Part shown: piece after piece, positions 7,911 to 19,109 of the stretch | Layout of the letters: each line of letters opens with the position of its first letter | Position numbering within the stretch: position 1 is the first letter of the stretch | Origin: Heliobacterium chlorum | Lineage (GTDB): Bacteria > Bacillota > Desulfitobacteriia > Heliobacteriales > Heliobacteriaceae | Assembly (NCBI RefSeq): GCF_014502795.1 | Contig: NZ_JACVHF010000007.1 | Location: forward strand, 62,001-126,000 | Reading direction: 5' to 3' | DNA: 64,000 bases | Translations under genes and position numbers: made by a program | Notes under the pieces: model-generated | Told to the model about the DNA's origin: nothing | The model's database searches: none | What the model saw: only the letters and a program-made list of their open reading frames with translations

Positions 7911-10900
7911 CTATCTAGTTTCGGTACCTTTTGAGGACATCGTCTCCGAACCATCGTTATTGCGGGCAAAGTGATGGGTGTGGGCCGCTTCCTCTACCTG
8001 CCCAAACGACCAGTGATCCGGTGAAACGTCAGGGAATAAGGCTTCGACTCCTTTTAATGGTCCCCGGCCGAGAAGGTGGTTCACCATAGTCACCGTCTCT
8101 TCTCGGGATATCTTGTCATTCGGTTTGAACAGGTTGCCCGGATAGCCATTGATGATATGGTTGCGATAGATTTCTTCGATATCCTTGGCTGCCCAGTGGC
8201 CTTCAATATCTTTGAAGTGCAGTTCCAAGGGATTTCGTTTTTCTAACTTCATGAAGTTGGCGATGGCCGCCGATAATTCTGCCCGGGTTATGGCTTCATC
8301 AGGATGGAACGTGCCGTTTTCGTATCCTTGGAATAGGTTTTTCGCCGTCGCGGCCATGATGTATTTATACGCCCAGTGCGAATGGTCTACATCGAGGTAG
8401 TCGCTTTTCCAAGGTTGATCTCCTGTGCCTGAAATTCTGATGAGCATCGTGGCTACTTCTGCCCGGGTGATATTGCGATAGGGGCCAAAGGATTTATCGG
8501 GATAGCCGATGACATAGGGTTCGTGGTGGCCTTCTCCGAAGCGGTTTGTAAACAGCAAGATTCTCAGGGAGGCCCGGCTGTCGGCAGAATCGAGCTTTTG
8601 CCCGTCTACCGAGATGGCTGCCTCTTCAGTGATAAACGTCTCCGGCGCAGTCAAGGCACCCTCTTTTACCTTGACCCTGTAGATGATGATCCCCACTTGT
8701 CCAGGCTGGATGTCACCGACCTGCCAAGTAATTTTACCGTCTTTCGTGGTGCCGCCGGCAGGGTTATCTACGCTCGTATATCCCGAAACCGAAGCGGTGA
8801 TCGCCGCCTTATGGATGCTTTCAGTCGAGCCGTTCTTGTAGGAGATGGTGTAAGTGATGGTATCCCCTTCACCGTAGCTCGGGCGATCAGAGGAGTACCA
8901 AATGACCAACCCTTGATGGACAGGCGGCTTGGGAGGAAGGACCTCGGCAGGCTCGGTGGCACCGCCGTGGCTTGATGATGCCGGCTCCATCGCAAAGTCA
9001 TATTTGACAAGGGCCGTTTCAACGGAAATCGTCGGACTGGTAAAGGTCTGATAGCCGTTCTTGGTCGCGACGAGGTAATAATCCGTCCTGGGAAATACCA
9101 TGAATGCATAGGCACCATTGGCATCGCTATTCTGTGGGTTCGCGTTGTCGCTTGGAGCAAAGCCGGTGATTTCCGGCAGAGGCACCGTCGTACCTGGGGT
9201 CCTGCTGTTTGCTCGGTTACGAGGAGTGTCTGCATAATAGAGGACGACATGGGCGCCGGCAATTTTAGCGCCAGTCTTAGCGTCGGTGATCGTTCCATAA
9301 GGGTCAATCAGTTCCTCGATAATGGAAATCTGGCCGGCCTTATCGACGACCACTTTGGTCAGTTCTTCCCCGGCAGGGGCATCCGCTTTTTGGTTAAGGA
9401 TAAGTTCCTGCGTCTGCCCTTTTTCATCGGCGATCTCCATGACCACTTCCAACTGATAAGTTCCTTCGGCTAAGGCATCGGCATAGAAGATATCGACGTT
9501 ATTTCCGTCTCCCTTCGCCGCCAGCAGGTTCCTCTTTTCACCTTTTCCGTTCAACAGGTAATTCCCATTCGAATCGCGTAAGTAGACCTTCATTTTTTGG
9601 CGTAGTTCTGCCGACATTTGTGTCGTAGCCGTGCCATCGGGTTCCTTGGTGATGAGGAGGCCTGTGGCTGTTTTGTTGGACGTATAGACTTCACTTTCGC
9701 CGACTTCCCCGTTGACTTGAGCTTTTTGGGTGAAGGTGACGTTCTGCGTCGTGTCTCCAATCAAAACAGGTTTTGTTATCGAGATATCGTAATCTACGCC
9801 ACCCCTGGGGATGGCAATTCGATATTTCCCGTCGGCCTCAGTGACCTGGGTAAAGGAGAAATCGTTGATGCCGTCGCCTTCAAAGTCTTTGGATACCTTG
9901 ACGACGGCGCCCTTTACAGGCTCTCCGCTGTTGTTGTCCAGGACGATCCCTGTGATAAAGCCCGGTTCAAAGGTGACAAAGATGCGTTCTGTTCCATAGA
10001 GGCCCTTTTCAGTGTTATCGACAGTGACGATGACCGGGATGACTTTCCGGTTGACTCCCTCCAATTTCTCGGAACGGTACGTCTGTTGAGCGATTCCCGC
10101 TTCGTTGGTCACAGCGGTCCGTCCGTGGTCAAAAAAGCCTGCCTCCGCACTAAAGGTGACTTCAATTCCCGGTATAGGCTTGCCGAACTTATCTTTGAGG
10201 GTTGCCGTCAACTGGGTTTCATCAACACCGTCGGCTTTGATGGATGTCGGGTTGGCCGACAATTGTAAGGTAAACTGAACCAGTTCGAAGTCCTCCGTTA
10301 CCGTACCGCCGGTGCTGTTCGCAAAGGTGATCGTGCTCGCTCGCCGATTCTCGCTGTAATCGGGGTGGACAACTTCGATGAGGTAGTCGTGCTCGACGAG
10401 TTTATCTATCCGGTAACGTCCCTCCCCATCGGATGTTGTTTGGGCGATGACTTTACCGGCTACATCGAGCAACCTCACTTCTGCGTTGCTGATCGCTTTT
10501 TGGGTATCCCGATCGTTAACCTGTCCCGTCAAGGTAAGTGTGCCGTCGTGGACGATGATCGTCACATTGGACTGTGCATATTGATGTTTGTCGTTGGAAA
10601 TCAACACTGTAAACCGATCGTTTCCGATGAAATCATCAGCCGGGGTATAACTCCAACTGCCGTCTTTGTTCACTGTCACCGTGCCATGAGCCGGTTCTGT
10701 GAAAAGTGAACAGGTAACCGTGCTGTTGTCTTCATTCCCCGTTGCCACTTTTCCGCTTACGGATGTATTTTTGCGGGTTAAGAGTTGATAGTCTTTGCCA
10801 GCCGGCAAGGGCAGAATCGTAAAATTAATCGTTCCTTCACCTTGGCCGCCATTGCCGTCCGAGACGAGTACTTTGACTATGACTTCTTGGGTGACCGTAT

Positions 10901-13900
10901 ATCCTTTTTCGGACGTAAATGTCCAGGCACCGCTGTCTTTATCGATGGTAAATGAACCCTTGATGGGTTCCGGTGAACTGAGTTCATAGGTGAGACGGTC
11001 ACCATCCACATCGGTGGCACTCAACGAGCCCTCGACAGTCAATCCCGAATAGGTGAGGAAGCTTTGATTCTCGACCGTCGGGTTGTCATTTTTCGAAACC
11101 ACTGTCACCGTAAACGATTTGGAAGCCTTTAGACTTCCGTCGCTCACCGTGATGGTGATGTTCGAGTTTCCATATTGGTTGGCTGCGGGCGCGGCATAAA
11201 ATGTCCGGTTGGCACCTGAACCGCTTAACTGGATGTTTCCGTCTGGAATAAGGTCCTGATTGCTCGATACCACGGAGAGAGTCAGTGTATTGATGTCGTT
11301 ATCGACGTCTCCGATGATAAAGGGGAGTTGGCCGGTCGACGTATCTTCGTCAATCGTCTGATCGGCGATTGGGCTGATCGTCGGTCCATCGTTTACCGGA
11401 TTTACGGTGATAGTGAACGATTGTTCCGTCGTTTCATTTATGCCGCCATAATCGGTTCCGCCGTCATCGATAAGCTTGACGTTTATCGTGGCGGTTCCGG
11501 CAGCGTTATCAGCAGGGGTGTATGTTAAGGTACCCTGATCGGAAATGGCCGGTGGTTCACGGAAGAGGGCACTGTTGCTATTGCTGCTGATTACGAAGGA
11601 GGCCTTTTGCGTCGCTTCATTGCTGGGACCTGTTGATATGGCAGTGGCCCAGTTCGGGATAGTCTGAGGAGCGGCGTCTTCCTGGACGACCTGGTCGGCT
11701 CCCTTCGTAAAGGAAGGCGCATCGTTCACGGCGTTGACCGTAATGGTGAAGGTCCGCGTGGCGGACGTATCAATTCCCCCGTTACTCGTTCCACCATCAT
11801 CTTTTGCGCGTACCGACACAGTCGCATATCCAAAGGCATCGGGCGCCGTGGTAAAAGATAGAGTTCCATCGGGCGCAATCGCCGGCTGGCTGGTGAATAA
11901 AAGAGTACTGTCATTATCGACTTTAAAAGTGAGGGACTGGCTATCCTCGTCTGCCGGACCTTTCGTGATACCGGTCACCCAGCCGGTTATCGTCTGCATT
12001 CCCCCGTCTTCGTTGACCGATGGACTAACTCCTAGCGTAAAAGAAGGCGGATCATTTATTGGGGTGATGGTAATGGTAAAGGTTTGTCCCACCGAGGTGT
12101 CCGTTCCCCCGTTGGCGGTGCCTCCGTCATCAACTAGCTTTACCGTAACCGTCGCTGTTCCCGATTTGTTTTCCGCCGGGGTATAGGTCAATGTCCCCGT
12201 TGGAGTAATGGCCGGTTGAAGGGAAAAGAGGCTATGGTTATCGTTTGTGACAGAGAAGGTGACACTTTGCGCTGATTCGTTCGAAGGACCTGGAGATATA
12301 GCCGTTGCCCAGCCCAACAGGGTCTGGAGTCCGGCATCTTCTTTCACTGACTGATTTCCGCCTTTGGTGAAGGACGGGCGATCGTTTACCCCAATGACGG
12401 TGATCGTGAAGGTCTGAATGGGGGACTGGTTGATTCCTCCGTTAGCGGTGCCACCGTTATCAGTGAGCTTAATCTCTATCGTTGCCGTTCCCGAGGCGTT
12501 GGCAGCAGGTGTAAACGAGAGGGTCCCGTTCGACGAAATAGACGGTGCCGTACTAAACAGGCTCGGATTGGTATTGGAGACTACAGCGAAGGTAAGCGTT
12601 TGATTGACTTCATCGACAGGTCCTTTCGATAGATTGCCTGCCCAGTTCGCGATGCTCTGGGGACCGCAGTCTTCGTTCACTGTCGGGTCCGGTCCCTTTG
12701 TAAAGGAAGGTGCATCATTGACCGAGTTGACAGTGATCGTAAAGGTTTGTACTGCAGCCGTATCGATGCCTCCATTGGCCGTTCCTCCACTGTCTTTCAT
12801 GGTAACGGTGACGGTAGCGGTTCCATTGGCATTGTCAGCCGGCCTATAGGTAAGCGTTCCAATTGCAGTAACGGCAGGCTGTTCAGAAAAAAGGCTGTTG
12901 TTATTGTTGGTTAGGGTAAATTCGACCGTCTGGTCTGATTCATTCGCCGGCCCTTGAGAGATAGCCGTCGCCCAGTTCTGAATCTCCTGCGTTCCGGCAT
13001 CTTCGTTCACGGTCTGATTCGGACCTTTGACGAAAGAAGGCTTATCATTGACAGGTGTTACGTACACTTTGAACGTTTCGGTCGTGGTATCGATACCGTC
13101 ATTTACCGATAAGGTGATCAGGGTTTCACCGTTCTGATCGGGCAACGGTGTGAATCTAACCGTTCGAAAAGCACCGGTTCCGCCAAAAAGCAGTCGCGAT
13201 GCCGGGATTACGGCAGGATTGCTCGATGTAGCTGTGATCACCAGGCTGCCTGCGTCTTTTTCCAGATCTCCCACGGTAAAGCCGACGATCGTCGGTGTCG
13301 CCTTGTCCTCTAAAATCGTTTGGTCGTCGACGGGGCTGATCGTCGGTGGGTCGTTGACGGGGCGTACGATGAAGGAAAACGTCTTGACTGTCGTCTTTTC
13401 TCCGTCACTGACCTTGATCGTCACTAGTGTACTTCCGTTTTGGTTGGCTGCCGGTGTCAGTGTGATGCTTTTCTCGGCACCGTTGTCTGTTCTCACAATG
13501 TTGCTGTTGGGCAGTAACATCTGATTGCCTGATGTAATCGATAAGGTTAGATTTTCCACCGGTGTTTCCTCGTCACCTATCATAAAGAGAATAGGACCGG
13601 TGGCACTGTCTTCGTCGATCGTCGTCACAGGGATATCGGTGATCGTCGGCGGGTCGTTGACGGGGGTTACTACGACGGTAAAGCTACGGGTAGCCGTCAA
13701 AAAACCATCGGACACGGTAACGGTGATTTTAGCTGTACCGCTTTGATTGGTTGCAGGCGTCAGAGTGATCTTTCCGTTGGTCCCATTTGTATTTACCTGA
13801 ATTCCTGCTGCACTGTTCGGTATCAAATCCGGGTTGTCAGAAGTGGCATTGACGACCAAACTATCTACAGAACTATCGATATCGCCAATGGTGAAGGGAA

Positions 13901-16900
13901 TCGCGGAGGTGGGCTTGTCTTCCTCTGTCGACTGGTTCGGAATGTAGCTGATGTAGGGAGCGTCATTGACGGGATTTATGGTGAGGGTGAAGCTTTTTTC
14001 GGTAGTTTCAACGCCGTCGTTGACCCCAACGGTTATCGTAACTGTCCCGCTTTGATTTGCTGCTGGTGTTATGGTAAGGGTCCTAGCTTTTCCTTTTCCG
14101 CTCACCAGTAGGTTTGCATCGGGCACGATCGCTTGGTTACTAGATGTTGCCATTACGGTCAGGCTGCCCGCATCAAGTTCTACATCGTCCACATTCACCG
14201 CTATAGGTCCTGTGGAATGATCTTCATCGATCACCTGATCTTCAATCGGCCCGATGGTCGGTGGGTCATTGACGGGATCGACGGTGATCGTGAAGTTTTT
14301 GGTCACCGTCACATGTCCGTCATTGGCGGATACGGTGATCACAGCGACTCCGTTTCTATCAGGGACAGGGGTGAGCGCCAAGGCGATAATAGTCGGATCG
14401 TTTTCATCTTTATTCACTGTGATGTTCTCGTCGGGAATCAGCACCTGGTTGCTGGAATAGGCGGATACAGTAAGCCTATCGGGGTTGGTGGTATCTTTCG
14501 TATCGGCATCGGTCACGGTGATCGTTTCGTCAGATGCTTTGTCTGGGTCCTCGGCAATGTGAATGGCTTTTGGTCCGTTGATCACTGGTTCATCGTTGAC
14601 AGGCAACACGGTAACACGGAAAGATCTACTTGCAGTTTCCGTCCCGTTCGGTTCCGTTGTTGCCGTCACCGTGATGTTTACTGGGCCGTTTTTGTCTGGA
14701 GCAGGGACTACCTTTACGGCTCGCTTCGTTTTGTCGCCTCCGACCACATCCTGTTGGATCATCCTATCAGGCACGATATCCTGATTATCCGATGTAACAG
14801 ATACGTTATCCGCATAGGCGCTGTTGACAGTGAAATAAATCAGACCCGTATCTGTATCTTCAAATATCTCTTGGTCCATGATGTGGCTGATGGGTGAAGT
14901 TCCTACACCGTTCGGATCTACTGTTACAGTAAAAGTTTCTTCGTCCGAAAGGGAGCCGTCGCTGACTTTCACTGTGATAACTGCTATACCCATCTGGTCC
15001 GCAGGCGCTGTTACTTTTACCGTTCTATCTTTTCCGGCTCCGCCAAAGACGACGGTTACACCATCCACACCTGAAATCGTAGAGGATAATTCGAGGCTGT
15101 TAGCATCGTTGTCGATATCCCAAACATTGAAGGGTATCTCCGCTGTCGATGTGCCTTGTCCGATTTCCTGGTTGCCGATTACGCCGATCTCTGGAGCATC
15201 GTTCACGTTATCAACGACGACATCAAACACGGTTTGGTTCGTTAAAGCTCGATCACTGACGGTCAATGTGATGTGAGCCATACCGTTCTGGTTGGGTAAA
15301 GGAGTCACTTGGATCGTCCTGTTTCCCCCAGAACCGCCTAAGATAATATTTTCATTGGGGATAAGCCCGGGATTATCCGATAGGGCTGTAACCTGAAGTT
15401 CTGCCGGGTTGTTATCGATATCGCCGATGGTGAAGGTGAAAAGATCGGACGTGCTGTCTTCAGCGACATGTTTCGTCTCTAGGCTCCCGATTTGCGGAGC
15501 ATCGTTGACGGGGTTGACGGTAACGGTAAAGGCTTTTACGGTCTTCGTTGTTCCATCGTCCACAGCGACGGTAATCTGGGTGCTGCCGTTTTGGTCGGCC
15601 AGCGGAGTGATTTTGATAGTCCTGGCTTTTTCGCTGCCACCCAGTTCGATGTTTTCCTTCGGTACCAAATAAGGATTGCTCGATTCGGCGGTAACAACGA
15701 GTTCACTAGGTGACGTCTCCGTATCGTCGATGCTTATGGGAAGCGGTCCGATGATCGTGTCTTCGGCGATACTCAGACTACCCGGTATAATCAGCACTGG
15801 TGGATCGTTTACGGCACGGACGGTAACTGTAAAAGCAGTCGTTTTTTTGCCGCCGTCTTCATCTTCGACAGTGACGGTGACATTAGCGCTGCCCGATTGA
15901 TCCGCGGCCGGACGCAGGGAGATGGTTCTGTTCCCTTCACTGCCGCCGAGGCTGATATTACTCTCGGGAAAAAGAGTCGCGTTGTCGACAACTGCCGTAA
16001 CTTTTAACTTGTCGAGGGCCGTCTCCTTGTCATATACGGCAAAGGGAATGGTTCCTGTTGCTCCATCTTCGTCGACAGTCTGATTCAATATGGAGGTGAT
16101 GGTCGGCTCGTCGTTCACGGAATCCACTGTCACCGTAAACGTCTTAGATACCGTTTTCTGTTCATCACTTACAGTGACGGTTATTTGGGCGGTGCCGTAT
16201 TTATCGGCAACGGGATGCATCAACAATGTTCTCGTTTTTCCGGCTCCGCCGATGACAAGCCCTGTATTGGGAAGTAAATCCTGATTGGTCGATTGGGCGG
16301 TGATACTGAGCAGGGATGTATTATTGTCGACATCATCGACGGTAAAAGTCACTTGGATTTCTTCCGTGTCTTCATTGACCCTTTGGTCGCCGATCTCGCT
16401 AAGGGTGGGCGGATCGTTTACCGGTGTAATGGAAATCAGGAAAGATTGTTCCTCCGAGCTGTTTACCCCACCGTTATCTAACCCGCCATCATCGGTGATC
16501 TGTACTTTCACAAGGGCTATGCCGTTTGCGTCGGCCTTCGGTGTGTAGGTAAGGGTTCCCTCTGGAGAAATCTGAGGCTGCACACTGAACAAGTCATTGC
16601 TATCGTTGGTTACCAGAAAGGACATCTTTTGTGCCGCTTCATCAGCCGGTCCGGCTGAGATGCCTGTGGCCCAGCCGGGGATGGTCTGCGCTCCTGCATC
16701 TTCGACCACTTCTTGATTTGTCCCCTTGATAAAGGAAGGGGCGTCATTGACAGCATTTACGGTAATCATGAAAGTTTGTTCGGTAGAGTCTACTCCGCCG
16801 TTCGCCGTACCGCCGTTATCGGTTAATTTAACGGTTACATGAGCAAGACCATTTTGGTCGGGTGCGAGGGTGTATGTAAGGATTCCGTTCAAGGCGATAG

Positions 16901-18632
16901 CTGGTTGCACCGTAAATAATGCCTTGTTATCGTTGGTAACGTCGAAGGACAGCGTCTGCCCGTTTTCATCGGCGGGTCCTTTCGATATACCCGTCGCCCA
17001 GTTGTTTACGGTGTGTGCTCCCGAGTCTTCCAAGACGTTTTCATCGGATCCCTTGATAAAGGAAGGCCCGTCGTTAACGGCGTTCACCGTAATCGTAAAG
17101 GACTGGGACGCCGACGTATCCACCCCGCCGTTACCGGCCCCCCCGTTGTCATTCAAGATGACCGTTACCGTCGCGGTACCGTTCGCATTCGGAGCCGGTG
17201 TATAGGAGAGAGTTCCGTTCGGAGAGATGGCTGGTGGGGCACTGAAGAGGGCGTTGTTATTGTTTGTAACCGTAAAGGAAAGAGTTTGATCGGATTCGTT
17301 AGCCGGACCACTCGATATAGCCGTCGCCCAACCAGCGATCGTTTGGGGTCCATCGTCCTCAAGAATCGATTGGTCCGATCCTTTTAAAAAGGAAGGAGGA
17401 TCATTAACCGATTGAATGGTCACATTGACGGTGATCGTGTCCAAGCCGCCGTTTCCATCGCTAACTTGAACATCAAAGCTATCGGCTCCGTTTTCATCCT
17501 TCTTTGGGCTGAAGCTCACGGCGCCATTTGTCACTGCGGCTGTGCCGAGTTTGGCTTGCTTGCTGATGCTCCATAGCAGGGTGTCCTCATCGGCATCAGC
17601 TGCATGTATGACTAACTCTGCTGCATTTCCGTCTTCGACTAGGTTCATCGAAGCTGATTTTTCTTGGATCACCGGGGGATGGTTTCCCTTTATCCCCAAC
17701 CACTCGGAGCACACCGTAGTTTTCTCAGTTGCCGGAGTACCTTCTCCATTATCCTCAGCAGTTACCTTGACCCGTATGTATCTATTCGAGTCAGCGGTAT
17801 CCGGACTGTAGCTTGCGCCTGTAGCGCCTGCGATATCTATCGCGTCGCTTCCATCGGCATTAGCCGCTCGTTGCCATTGATAGGTGTAACTGATTTGGCC
17901 CGGATTTATGTCCAAATCGTCGTTCCATGTTCCGTTATTTACCGAGAGTGTCTGTCCAACCTTCGGCTCACCCGAGATGGTTGGCTCGGCTGTATTTACG
18001 GGTGGATCGTTGATGGGATTGATAGTTAGGTTCACCGATAAGGTATCGGTTTCTCCAGAGGTATTGCTGACCTGAACGGTAAAACTATCGGTTCCGTTGT
18101 AATTCCCATTCGGGCTGTACGTTACGGTCGCACTGTTTCCGCTGCCAGTGATCGCGGCGTTTCCATGACTGGCTTTCGTGGTCGTCCAAGTTAGGTCGTC
18201 CGTCCCCGTATAGTTCGCTGTTACTGTGAAGTTGATTGAATGATCCTCATCTATGGTGATGTTCTTCTGATCACCATCATTGATCTCGGGTACCGAATTA
18301 CCTGTTCCACTTGTCGCTGGTTGTGTCGGCTGAACTGAAGGGGAGGCTTGTACCGTCCCGCTTCCCTCAGATTGGTAGACCGCCTCGGTTACAGTTTCCT
18401 TTGGCGGACTTTCTTCAGGGGTACCGCTGCTAGTTTGTCCACTTTCACTGGTAGTAGGACTCACGACAGGATTCGTCTGTACAACCTCATCGACGCTGAC
18501 AGGTTCGCTGGCGTTTGCTCCCGTAATCGTCTTGCAGGGACCCAAAGTGATTTGCACAATAAGGAAGATCACAAGCAAGAACGAAAAATACTTCTTGCTC
18601 CCCTTACCTCGCCTTCCCACGTTTACTACCAT
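7911..18632 (-). CDS. Giant secreted SLH-anchored protein with 23 Ig/cadherin-like repeats
   Basis: This protein of about 3573 residues starts with a signal peptide (hydrophobic core FLLVIFLIVQI, cleavage near GANA) and a Ser/Thr/Pro linker. Three mixed Ig-like repeats follow, then two repeat families of about 95-110 residues: type A (SFxKGxxQxVxED...WATAIS.GPANE) and type B (TIxxIxDQTIxED...SSNxxLIP). Their order is A3-B11-A5-B12th copy, each joined by a VNDPP-like linker. After that come VCBS-like repeats, carboxypeptidase-regulatory/CnaB-like domains, a bacterial Ig-1 domain (SANPTSIKADG), a DUF11-like domain, and three C-terminal SLH domains (ITRAEVATML, ITRAELSAAI, ISREETVTMV). SLH domains bind secondary cell-wall polymer, so it is a fibre-like surface adhesin or S-layer component. 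ATG at 18632 fits the ribosome site GGAAG better than GTG at 18644. A divergent two-component system lies upstream. Confidence 0.92.
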   Translation of the reverse strand: MVVNVGRRGKGSKKYFSFLLVIFLIVQITLGPCKTITGANASEPVSVDEVVQTNPVVSPTTSESGQTSSGTPEESPPKETVTEAVYQSEGSGTVQASPSVQPTQPATSGTGNSVPEINDGDQKNITIDEDHSINFTVTANYTGTDDLTWTTTKASHGNAAITGSGNSATVTYSPNGNYNGTDSFTVQVSNTSGETDTLSVNLTINPINDPPVNTAEPTISGEPKVGQTLSVNNGTWNDDLDINPGQISYTYQWQRAANADGSDAIDIAGATGASYSPDTADSNRYIRVKVTAEDNGEGTPATEKTTVCSEWLGIKGNHPPVIQEKSASMNLVEDGNAAELVIHAADADEDTLLWSISKQAKLGTAAVTNGAVSFSPKKDENGADSFDVQVSDGNGGLDTITVNVTIQSVNDPPSFLKGSDQSILEDDGPQTIAGWATAISSGPANESDQTLSFTVTNNNNALFSAPPAISPNGTLSYTPAPNANGTATVTVILNDNGGAGNGGVDTSASQSFTITVNAVNDGPSFIKGSDENVLEDSGAHTVNNWATGISKGPADENGQTLSFDVTNDNKALFTVQPAIALNGILTYTLAPDQNGLAHVTVKLTDNGGTANGGVDSTEQTFMITVNAVNDAPSFIKGTNQEVVEDAGAQTIPGWATGISAGPADEAAQKMSFLVTNDSNDLFSVQPQISPEGTLTYTPKADANGIALVKVQITDDGGLDNGGVNSSEEQSFLISITPVNDPPTLSEIGDQRVNEDTEEIQVTFTVDDVDNNTSLLSITAQSTNQDLLPNTGLVIGGAGKTRTLLMHPVADKYGTAQITVTVSDEQKTVSKTFTVTVDSVNDEPTITSILNQTVDEDGATGTIPFAVYDKETALDKLKVTAVVDNATLFPESNISLGGSEGNRTISLRPAADQSGSANVTVTVEDEDGGKKTTAFTVTVRAVNDPPVLIIPGSLSIAEDTIIGPLPISIDDTETSPSELVVTAESSNPYLVPKENIELGGSEKARTIKITPLADQNGSTQITVAVDDGTTKTVKAFTVTVNPVNDAPQIGSLETKHVAEDSTSDLFTFTIGDIDNNPAELQVTALSDNPGLIPNENIILGGSGGNRTIQVTPLPNQNGMAHITLTVSDRALTNQTVFDVVVDNVNDAPEIGVIGNQEIGQGTSTAEIPFNVWDIDNDANSLELSSTISGVDGVTVVFGGAGKDRTVKVTAPADQMGIAVITVKVSDGSLSDEETFTVTVDPNGVGTSPISHIMDQEIFEDTDTGLIYFTVNSAYADNVSVTSDNQDIVPDRMIQQDVVGGDKTKRAVKVVPAPDKNGPVNITVTATTEPNGTETASRSFRVTVLPVNDEPVINGPKAIHIAEDPDKASDETITVTDADTKDTTNPDRLTVSAYSSNQVLIPDENITVNKDENDPTIIALALTPVPDRNGVAVITVSANDGHVTVTKNFTITVDPVNDPPTIGPIEDQVIDEDHSTGPIAVNVDDVELDAGSLTVMATSSNQAIVPDANLLVSGKGKARTLTITPAANQSGTVTITVGVNDGVETTEKSFTLTINPVNDAPYISYIPNQSTEEDKPTSAIPFTIGDIDSSVDSLVVNATSDNPDLIPNSAAGIQVNTNGTNGKITLTPATNQSGTAKITVTVSDGFLTATRSFTVVVTPVNDPPTITDIPVTTIDEDSATGPILFMIGDEETPVENLTLSITSGNQMLLPNSNIVRTDNGAEKSITLTPAANQNGSTLVTIKVSDGEKTTVKTFSFIVRPVNDPPTISPVDDQTILEDKATPTIVGFTVGDLEKDAGSLVITATSSNPAVIPASRLLFGGTGAFRTVRFTPLPDQNGETLITLSVNDGIDTTTETFKVYVTPVNDKPSFVKGPNQTVNEDAGTQEIQNWATAISQGPANESDQTVEFTLTNNNNSLFSEQPAVTAIGTLTYRPADNANGTATVTVTMKDSGGTANGGIDTAAVQTFTITVNSVNDAPSFTKGPDPTVNEDCGPQSIANWAGNLSKGPVDEVNQTLTFAVVSNTNPSLFSTAPSISSNGTLSFTPAANASGTATIEIKLTDNGGTANGGINQSPIQTFTITVIGVNDRPSFTKGGNQSVKEDAGLQTLLGWATAISPGPSNESAQSVTFSVTNDNHSLFSLQPAITPTGTLTYTPAENKSGTATVTVKLVDDGGTANGGTDTSVGQTFTITITPINDPPSFTLGVSPSVNEDGGMQTITGWVTGITKGPADEDSQSLTFKVDNDSTLLFTSQPAIAPDGTLSFTTAPDAFGYATVSVRAKDDGGTSNGGIDTSATRTFTITVNAVNDAPSFTKGADQVVQEDAAPQTIPNWATAISTGPSNEATQKASFVISSNSNSALFREPPAISDQGTLTYTPADNAAGTATINVKLIDDGGTDYGGINETTEQSFTITVNPVNDGPTISPIADQTIDEDTSTGQLPFIIGDVDNDINTLTLSVVSSNQDLIPDGNIQLSGSGANRTFYAAPAANQYGNSNITITVSDGSLKASKSFTVTVVSKNDNPTVENQSFLTYSGLTVEGSLSATDVDGDRLTYELSSPEPIKGSFTIDKDSGAWTFTSEKGYTVTQEVIVKVLVSDGNGGQGEGTINFTILPLPAGKDYQLLTRKNTSVSGKVATGNEDNSTVTCSLFTEPAHGTVTVNKDGSWSYTPADDFIGNDRFTVLISNDKHQYAQSNVTIIVHDGTLTLTGQVNDRDTQKAISNAEVRLLDVAGKVIAQTTSDGEGRYRIDKLVEHDYLIEVVHPDYSENRRASTITFANSTGGTVTEDFELVQFTLQLSANPTSIKADGVDETQLTATLKDKFGKPIPGIEVTFSAEAGFFDHGRTAVTNEAGIAQQTYRSEKLEGVNRKVIPVIVTVDNTEKGLYGTERIFVTFEPGFITGIVLDNNSGEPVKGAVVKVSKDFEGDGINDFSFTQVTEADGKYRIAIPRGGVDYDISITKPVLIGDTTQNVTFTQKAQVNGEVGESEVYTSNKTATGLLITKEPDGTATTQMSAELRQKMKVYLRDSNGNYLLNGKGEKRNLLAAKGDGNNVDIFYADALAEGTYQLEVVMEIADEKGQTQELILNQKADAPAGEELTKVVVDKAGQISIIEELIDPYGTITDAKTGAKIAGAHVVLYYADTPRNRANSRTPGTTVPLPEITGFAPSDNANPQNSDANGAYAFMVFPRTDYYLVATKNGYQTFTSPTISVETALVKYDFAMEPASSSHGGATEPAEVLPPKPPVHQGLVIWYSSDRPSYGEGDTITYTISYKNGSTESIHKAAITASVSGYTSVDNPAGGTTKDGKITWQVGDIQPGQVGIIIYRVKVKEGALTAPETFITEEAAISVDGQKLDSADSRASLRILLFTNRFGEGHHEPYVIGYPDKSFGPYRNITRAEVATMLIRISGTGDQPWKSDYLDVDHSHWAYKYIMAATAKNLFQGYENGTFHPDEAITRAELSAAIANFMKLEKRNPLELHFKDIEGHWAAKDIEEIYRNHIINGYPGNLFKPNDKISREETVTMVNHLLGRGPLKGVEALFPDVSPDHWSFGQVEEAAHTHHFARNNDGSETMSSKGTETR

Positions 18633-19109
18633 GTTTACAACCACTTCCGTTCATTATCTTTTCGTATACTTTTACCATTAAGTTCAATGTTAGAGACAGA
18701 TTCCAAAGACCCTAATTTTTGTACAACCGCCAAAAGGGATTACTCATGAACAATAGAAATGAGATTCCGACACTTTTTAAAAATCCTATCATTCTCCTCT
18801 GACAATACTCTTACAACTGCCTTTATGAAAAGTTGAGAAATCGCCTTCTGATTAAGTTATCTCTGTATTTCACGCATTTTTTAACTATTTCGCAATCAAA
18901 CCCGTCATTTTGTCGAAATAAGGTGAAAAAAGTCGACATCGATTCTCAGTTATTTTTGTAGATAATCTGTCCATGGGAACTCCTACTTCAACTTCATGAT
19001 AAAGTTACCGATTCAGATTTTTCAAAAAACAAATTGGGGTTGACTTCTGCGACGTGGCAAACAAACAATAAGATAAATTCACCTCTAGCCACGAAGGAGG
19101 TTTTCTCTC
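18633..19109. other. Divergent promoter region, giant protein and two-component system
   Basis: About 480 AT-rich bases hold both promoters. I found no convincing ORF. A TTGACT at about 19040 is a possible -35 for the regulator gene, but no good -10 lies 17 nt downstream. The strong ribosome site GAAGGAGG at about 19096-19103 decides the ATG at 19110. Confidence 0.4.

Noticed and set aside
14133-14897. Long plus-strand frames inside the giant SLH gene
   Set aside because: They are antisense shadows of the repeated Ig-like domains, with composition and ends set by the coding strand.
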